64,000 bases of DNA, taken from Paenibacillus sp. CC-CFT747. Lineage in GTDB: Bacteria; Bacillota; Bacilli; Paenibacillales; NBRC-103111. The stretch is from NCBI GenBank assembly GCA_030323305.1, contig CP106741.1, positions 5,517,501 through 5,581,500 of the forward strand. Reading direction: 5' to 3'. Positions within the stretch are counted from its first letter, which is position 1, and every line of letters begins with the position of its first letter. Shown one piece after another: positions 58,653 to 64,000 of the stretch. The notes under the pieces are model-generated. The model saw only the letters and a program-made list of their open reading frames with translations, did no database searches and was not told where the DNA came from. Made by a program: the position numbers and the translations under genes.

Positions 58653-58752
58653 CCTAGCGCCTTTTTCCGGAAACTTTGTTGGTGGGGAAGCCTCTATAGG
58701 GCGCACGATGTTCCACAAGGAAGAAGAAGTTCATTTGCGGATAAAGCACTTG

Positions 58753-58786
58753 GAAGGCCGCTTTCCCAGAAAGCGGCCTTCTTCTG
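58753..58786 (+). terminator. Terminator between the YteA-type gene and the cyclase gene
   Basis: Arms GAAGGCCGCTTTC and GAAAGCGGCCTTC, followed by TTCTGTG on the plus strand. Confidence 0.75.
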
Positions 58787-58793
58787 TGTGCGT

Positions 58794-60562
58794 TTAGCCT
58801 CCTAACGAGGTCTGCTTGCCCTCAAAGAAGCACCAGCGGTTCTTGCCCAGCTGCTTGGCCCTGTACATCGCCAGATCGGCATGCTTGATCAAATCCTGGG
58901 CCTCGTCGCCATGATAAGGATACAAGGCCATTCCGATGCTTGTCGACACATAAGCCATGGAGCCTTCCAGCGCGAACGGAGCGCTCACCTGCTCCCGGAT
59001 TTTTTCCGCTACCGTTTCGGCATCCATCCGTTCGGCAATATCCGGAAGAAGGACAATAAACTCGTCTCCTCCGAGGCGGGCCACCGTATCTCCGGAACGG
59101 ACGGTTCCCGCCAGCCGATCCGCCACCTCCTGCAGGAGCTGATCCCCCGCCTCGTGCCCGTGTTCATCATTGACGGCTTTGAAGCCGTCCAGGTCCAAGA
59201 AGAGAACCCCGAGCTTCCGGGAGGTGCGCTTCGCCTGAATGAGCGCGAGCTGCAGCCGGTCGCTGAAGAGGGCCCGGTTCGGCAAGCCGGTCAACGCATC
59301 GTGAAAAGCCTGGTAGGTGATCTGCTTTTCATACTCCTTGCGCCTGGTAATATCCTCCACCATCCCTATGAAGAATTCGGGCTCATCGTTAACGCCGCGG
59401 ACCACCGATACGATGGAATTCCCCCATACCAGTCCCCCATTCTTATGGAAATACCTCTTCTCCACCTGAAAATGGTCCCGGGTTCCTTCCTTAAGCTCCT
59501 GCAGAAGCTCCTGTTCTTTCGTGAGATCCTCCGGGTGCGTCAGATCGGCCGCGTTCATGCGGCACAGGTCCTCCTCCGGGTAGCCGAGAATTATCTCCAT
59601 CGCCCGGTTTACTTCGATCGGCCGACGGGTGAGGTCGATGCGGGCGATTCCTACCGCCGCAAACTCGAAGACCGTCCGGAATATTCGCTCCTGCCGGACG
59701 ATCCGGTAGTACAGCCGGCGAATCTCGTACAGCAGGGTGCCAAGTACGAAGGTCGCGGACAGAATGCTGTTCAGTCTCGCTGCGTACCAGCCCAGGCTGT
59801 AACGGCTGCCGGAGAACAGCGTAAGCGTAACATCGAGCAAGGAGGCAAGCAGAGCCACCGTCAGCCACAGCTGAATGACGGTCCTTCCCCTCATCTGGAA
59901 GAGGAGCATTCCGAGTGCCGCCAGGTTTACCACCCATACCACCGGTCCGACCCCGGAAGTGATCAGGATGTGGAAATTGTCCTTCTGGATGATCCGGGAA
60001 GCCAAGCTTCTCCGGATATCGAGATCCAGGTCAAAATGCTTACCAGCAGCAGTGCTCCTCCTACGGATCCCGTCATCAGTCCGATGGCTTGTCTCCTCGA
60101 GGCTTGCTTATGCCCAAACCGGCGTTCCACCGACGCATAAAGCCCGATCAGCAGCGGGAACCCTCCATGCCAGAACACCCATAGCCAGGTGGCCGTTTGG
60201 GTCCCCGCCCCGAGAAGCCCGGCCGCCGAGAAAATCCCCGGAAAGGTCAGAGCATGCGGGATCACGATCAGCGCGTTATAGAGATACGCGGCAGCAAGGA
60301 AAGGCAGAGAAACGGAGCGGGTTACTTGAAATTCGCTCAAGATTAAATAAGCGGTCAACACTTCACTAAAGAAGACCCCTGTAAGAAAAGCAGGCAGGAA
60401 CGCCTGGACCTGGGATCCGGCTACCTTCGCATAGGGCAAGACGACGCCTACCGCAAGAACGAGAATAAGCCCTACGGCCATAGCGGCTCTACGCTGCTTG
60501 ACCGAGGACGGATAAACGGTAATGCTGAATGAACTTTCTTCCTGACGGACCGACGGCTTCAA
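58794..60562 (-). CDS. MASE4-PAS-GGDEF diguanylate cyclase (one frameshift)
   Basis: About 589 residues. An N-terminal MASE4 sensor with about eight membrane helices (residues 25–285) is followed by a PAS domain (FRTVFEFAAVGIARIDLTRR) and a GGDEF domain with an intact active site (VARLGGDEFIVLL) and a metal-binding Asp in VLFLDLDGFKAVND. It should make cyclic di-GMP. An RxxD inhibitory site is not obvious. A C missing near 60008 breaks the frame after ISGEAWLP. The start is TTG after AAGGGGGA. Confidence 0.9.
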
Positions 60563-60662
60563 CTCTAAATTCCCCCTTGCTTCCTTTATCGAATGACTGC
60601 GATCAAAAGTTTAGGGGGAATTAGAGAAAGGGAAATAAGGGAACGAACGGCATGATGGATAG

Positions 60663-60697
60663 AAAAACCCGCCGGCTCACGCAGAGCGGCGGGTTTT
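60663..60697 (-). terminator. glgCDA operon terminator
   Basis: Arms AAAACCCGCCG and CGGCGGGTTTT; TTTTTC follows on the minus strand. Confidence 0.8.
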
Positions 60698-60720
60698 ATT
60701 AAGGTCACGGGAAGGGCTGA

Positions 60721-62156
60721 CTATTCCTTCTGGATCGACAAGTGGTCGTAAAGAAACTTGTACTGCTTCGCCGCCTGTCCCCAGCCGTAATCCAGCTTGC
60801 TGATGTTGGAAATCAGCCGGCTCCATACCTCCGGTTCCCGGTAATAGCGGATGGCTCTCTGAATGGTAAACAGCATCTCATGGGCATTGTAGTTGGCAAA
60901 CCCGAAACCGGTTCCTTCCCCGGTGTACTCGTTGTAAGGAATAACGGTATCCTTCAGACCTCCCGTTTCTCGTACGATCGGAACCGAGCGGTACCGGAGC
61001 GCAATCAGCTGCCCGAGCCCGCAAGGCTCGAATTGGGAAGGCATGAGGAACATATCGGATGCGGCATATATTTTACGCGCCAGTTCATCCTGAAAGGTTA
61101 TGTGGGTGGAAATCTTGTCGGGATGCCGCCAGGCCGCGTCTTGGAACAGCTGTTCGTATTTCCATTCCCCTGTCCCGAGTACGACGAGCTGGACGTCCTC
61201 CTCCAGAATTTCCTCCAGCACATGCTCGATAAGGTCCAGCCCTTTCTGCTGCACCAGACGGGAAACGATTCCGATCATAGGAGTCGCCGCGCTGACGGGA
61301 AGCCCCAGCTCTTCCTGAAGCTTAATTTTGTTCATCTGCTTCTTGCCGAGCGCGTTGCGGAACTTCACCGGGATGCAAGAATCGCTCATCGGATCGTACG
61401 CATCGTTATCAATTCCGTTGATGATGCCGTACAGATCGGAGCTCCGCATCCGGAGAACGCCGTCCAGGTTCTCTCCGAAGGTAGGGGACTGGATTTCCTC
61501 CGCGTACGTCTTGCTTACCGTTGTAATGATATCGGAATAGAGGAGCGCGGCCTTCATGCAGCTGCCGCCGCCGTAAAATTCCAACCCGTCCGTGGTAAAG
61601 TAATCGTCGCCGACCCCGAGAAGATCCTGCAGGAGCTCGCGGGAGAAATGGCCCTGGTATTTCAAATTATGGATCGTGAAGACGGTCCGGATCGGCTGGT
61701 AGTACGGAATGTGCCGGTAATGGGCATCCAGGATAAACGGAATCAAGCCCGTCTGCCAGTCGTGGCAATGTAGGATCTCCGCATCAAAGCCGAGATGAGG
61801 CAGGGCTTCACAAACCGCCCGGGAAAAGAAAACGAATCGTTCCGCATCGTCCCCGTATCCGTATAAGCCTTTTCTCCGGAAATAAAACTCGTTGTCGATG
61901 AAATAGTAGTGAATCCCATCGACCTCGAGCTCCTGCAGACCGCAGTACTGCTCCCGCCAGCCAACATAAACGGAGAAGGTCTTCACGAGCTTCATTTCGC
62001 TTCTGAATTTCTCCGGAATATCCTCGTACTTCGGCAGGATGACCCGAACCTCAACCCCCTGCTCCTGTAAAGCCCGGGAAGCGAGCCGATGACATCGGCA
62101 AGCCCTCCCGATTTGACAAAAGGAACCGCTTCGGAAGCGGCGAATAACAGCTTCAT
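60721..62156 (-). CDS. glgA: Glycogen synthase (one frameshift)
   Basis: GT5 glycosyltransferase that extends alpha-1,4-glucan from ADP-glucose. About 478 residues. The N-terminal KSGGLADVIGSLPRAL binds ADP-glucose; VVLGTGEWKYEQL and MFLMPSQFEPCGLGQLIALR are catalytic-domain motifs. A C missing near 62078 separates the first 26 codons from the rest. AGGGGAG precedes ATG at 62156. Last gene of glgC–glgD–glgA. Confidence 0.95.
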
Positions 62157-62178
62157 TTCTCTTTTCTCCCCTGCCCTC

Positions 62179-63288
62179 TTAGATGATTTTCCTCTTGACG
62201 GCGATGAACGGCGCTTTTGGATCTCCCTTTAAGACCGTATCGTTGCTGACGGTGACATCTTTGTCCAAGATGGCGTTTTCTATGCTGGCCCGCTCGGAAA
62301 TTTGGCAGTTCTGCATGATGATGCTGTTCTTCAAATGAACCCCGCTGCCGACCTTAACACCGCGGAACAAGATGCAGTTCTCCACGGAGCCGTCGATGAT
62401 GCAGCCGTTCGCGATAAGCGAGTTGCGGACGAAGGACTTGGGGGTATACTTGGTTGGCGGTTCGTCCTTGACTTTGGTGTAGATGGAGCCCGGCTTGAAG
62501 AACAGTTCGTTCCATACATCCGGGTCGAGCAGTTTCATACTGTGCTGGTAATAGCTTTGGATCGTATTGATGACACCGAGATAGCCCCGGTAGCGGTAGC
62601 CGTAAATGGTGAGGCGGTCGGTGTTCTTCATGATCGCATTACGGACGAAGTGATCGTAGCCTTCGGACAGAGAGGTTTCGACTAGATCGAGAAGCAGCTC
62701 CTTTTTCATGACGAAAATTTCCATGGAGATCTTATTGCTCTCCGTCCGCCCGAAGTGATCCTGGATGACGGTGACCCGCCCCTCCGAATTGACCTGAATG
62801 CGCCGGCATTTGGCCTGGTTCTGGTCGTCGTCATCCTTATAGACTAGCGTAATGTCCGCTTTGCTTTCTTTGTGGAAATCCACCACATCTTCGAGATTGA
62901 TATTGCAGACCATGTGGCTGCGGGAGATGACTACGTATTCCTGGGAGCTGCGGTAGAAGTAATCCCGGTGCTTATAGAAGTAAAAGAGATCTCCCCTCAG
63001 CATTTCCTGAAGCTCTTCCACAGCCGGCGGCAGAATAAAAATCCCGTTGCGCTTGCGCGCCAGATCCCATTCACGTCCGGATCCGATGTGATCCATAAGG
63101 GAGCGGTATTTGGTATGGGTAAAAACCGCTACATTCCGTATCCCCGAATTGACCATGCTGGAGAGAATGAAGTCGATCAGCCGGTATCTTCCCCCGAACG
63201 GAACGGAGGCAACGGCGCGGTTATAAGTGAGTTCTTCCATATCATCGAGTTCATTGACTAAATTGATGACACCCATTACATCTTTCAT
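62179..63288 (-). CDS. glgD: Glucose-1-phosphate adenylyltransferase subunit GlgD
   Basis: 369 residues, intact. Partner of GlgC in the ADP-glucose pyrophosphorylase of Bacillales. The nucleotidyltransferase domain keeps VPFGGRYRLIDFILSSMVNS but lacks the usual glycine-rich catalytic GGGRGTRL signature, as GlgD proteins do. A left-handed beta helix follows (SLIANGCIIDGSVENCILFR). Start at 63288 has AAAGGAG upstream. Confidence 0.93.
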   Translation of the reverse strand: MKDVMGVINLVNELDDMEELTYNRAVASVPFGGRYRLIDFILSSMVNSGIRNVAVFTHTKYRSLMDHIGSGREWDLARKRNGIFILPPAVEELQEMLRGDLFYFYKHRDYFYRSSQEYVVISRSHMVCNINLEDVVDFHKESKADITLVYKDDDDQNQAKCRRIQVNSEGRVTVIQDHFGRTESNKISMEIFVMKKELLLDLVETSLSEGYDHFVRNAIMKNTDRLTIYGYRYRGYLGVINTIQSYYQHSMKLLDPDVWNELFFKPGSIYTKVKDEPPTKYTPKSFVRNSLIANGCIIDGSVENCILFRGVKVGSGVHLKNSIIMQNCQISERASIENAILDKDVTVSNDTVLKGDPKAPFIAVKRKII

Positions 63289-63316
63289 GAACAACCGCTC
63301 CTTTGACAAATAATGG

Positions 63317-64000
63317 CTAATTCAGCGTTTCAAAGCTTCCGATCAGAAGGATGTCCTCCTGCTCGTCTTTGGTGCCGCCGATATTACGGCCGTCCTCGAT
63401 CACGACACCCTCCCCTATGATGGCACGCTGGATCGTAACATTCTCTCCAATGATCGCGTTCGGCATGATCACCGAGTCCTTGATGACGCTGTTCTTCCCG
63501 ATTCGGACCCCATAGGAGAGCACGCAGTGTTCAATTTCTCCGTGAACCACACAGCCTTCGTTGATCATGGAGCATTTGACCTTCGCTTCCGGGGCGATGA
63601 ATTGAGCGGGCTGGTTAGGATTAACCGAATAAATTCTCCAGGATTTGTCGTTCAAGCTGATTTCCGGATTGGTTTCTAGCAGGTCCATGCTGGCCTCCCA
63701 AAGGCTCTGAATGGTTCCCACGTCTTTCCAGTACCCTTTAAAGGGGTAAGCCACGACCCGAAGCTCCTCCTTCAGCATCGCGGGGATAATATCCTTGCCA
63801 AAATCGTTGTCCGACTCCGGATTGCGCTCATCCTGCTCGAGGTGGCGCTTCAGAGCTTTCCAGTTGAAAATGTAGACGCCCATGGAGGCCAGGTTGCTCT
63901 GCGGCTCCTTCGGCTTCTCGGCGAACTCGGTAATCCGGTAATCGTCGTCGGTATTCATAATGCCGAACCGGCTGGCTTCCTCCCAAGGGACGGGCATCAC
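63317..64000 (-). CDS. glgC: Glucose-1-phosphate adenylyltransferase (C-terminal 227 codons; 5' end outside window)
   Basis: Catalytic subunit that makes ADP-glucose for glycogen. Visible are the end of the nucleotidyltransferase domain (FGIMNTDDDYRITEFAEKPK, LASMGVYIFNWKAL, KGYWKDVGTIQSLWEAS) and the C-terminal beta helix (SYGVRIGKNSVIKDSVIMPN). The start codon lies beyond the right edge. glgD starts 29 bp after its stop. Confidence 0.95.
   Translation of the reverse strand: MMPVPWEEASRFGIMNTDDDYRITEFAEKPKEPQSNLASMGVYIFNWKALKRHLEQDERNPESDNDFGKDIIPAMLKEELRVVAYPFKGYWKDVGTIQSLWEASMDLLETNPEISLNDKSWRIYSVNPNQPAQFIAPEAKVKCSMINEGCVVHGEIEHCVLSYGVRIGKNSVIKDSVIMPNAIIGENVTIQRAIIGEGVVIEDGRNIGGTKDEQEDILLIGSFETLN

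Noticed and set aside
5760..62156. Real pseudogenes in glnA, PBP, hflX, glgA and others
   Set aside because: All show a single lost base in a run with full conservation on both sides, in genes that should be functional; data error is simpler.
1..64000. CRISPR arrays, tRNA or rRNA genes
   Set aside because: No repeat-spacer pattern and no conserved tRNA or rRNA sequence was seen.

Overview
The window looks like a chromosomal segment from an endospore-forming Firmicute, most likely Paenibacillus or a close relative. The evidence is gene content and order shared with the Bacillus subtilis chromosome: lexA–yneA–ynzC; glnA–glnR–ynbB–hflX–spoVK; hfq–miaA; and mutL–mutS–cotE. Strong AGGAGG-type ribosome-binding sites, GlnR and LexA operators of Bacillus type, and a moderately high GC content fit this. 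No rRNA, tRNA or CRISPR array was seen.

Layout. 1–2.8 kb: metH (partial) divergent from mtnD (methionine synthesis and salvage). 2.8–5.7 kb: a HAD phosphatase, a small membrane protein, ynzC, the SOS division inhibitor yneA and lexA, with several LexA boxes between the last two. 5.7–10.2 kb: glnRA with two GlnR operators, ynbB and hflX. 10.3–14.0 kb: spoVK, cut in two by a 2,776-bp element (see below). 14.1–19.6 kb: acetyltransferase, YdcF-like protein, esterase, lipoprotein cyclophilin and a class A penicillin-binding protein. 19.8–29.5 kb: hfq, miaA, a methyltransferase, mutL, mutS, an amidoligase-type protein and cotE. 29.6–38.3 kb: FUSC-like membrane protein, two stand-alone receivers, a DUF2294 protein, a NitT/TauT-type ABC transporter, an M32 carboxypeptidase, a HesB-like protein and a beta-carbonic anhydrase. 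38.4–50.6 kb: two two-component systems flanking a MacAB-like export operon (adaptor, ATPase, permease) with a large secreted protein and a lipoprotein. 50.7–60.6 kb: small envelope proteins, SelO, an ECF sigma factor with a fused SnoaL-like domain in an operon with an FAD oxidoreductase, two VOC proteins, a YteA-type zinc protein and a MASE4-PAS-GGDEF cyclase. 60.7–64 kb: glgC–glgD–glgA.

The most interesting feature is the interruption of spoVK, which encodes a AAA ATPase needed late in sporulation. The break falls between Walker B and the arginine-finger region. Both ends of the insert carry the 8-bp direct repeat TTTGACTA (10686–10693 and 13462–13469). The insert encodes a large serine recombinase of the SpoIVCA type next to one end. 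Joining the two repeats rebuilds an in-frame 324-codon spoVK, essentially the length of the B. subtilis protein. This is the architecture of the sigK/skin, spoVFB and gerE intervening elements, so I infer that spoVK here is rebuilt by programmed excision, probably in the mother cell. The element also carries a cold-shock protein, a YdjO-like protein and a small gene coupled to the recombinase.

A quality warning: about 29 genes contain about 40 single-base (rarely two-base) indels. Nearly all of those I traced are one base missing from a homopolymer run. They hit housekeeping genes (glnA, hflX, mutS, mutL, the PBP, glgA), so they are probably sequencing or assembly errors. Gene extents below are given across these frameshifts, with each one noted. 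The spoVK split is of a different kind and is not explained by such errors.
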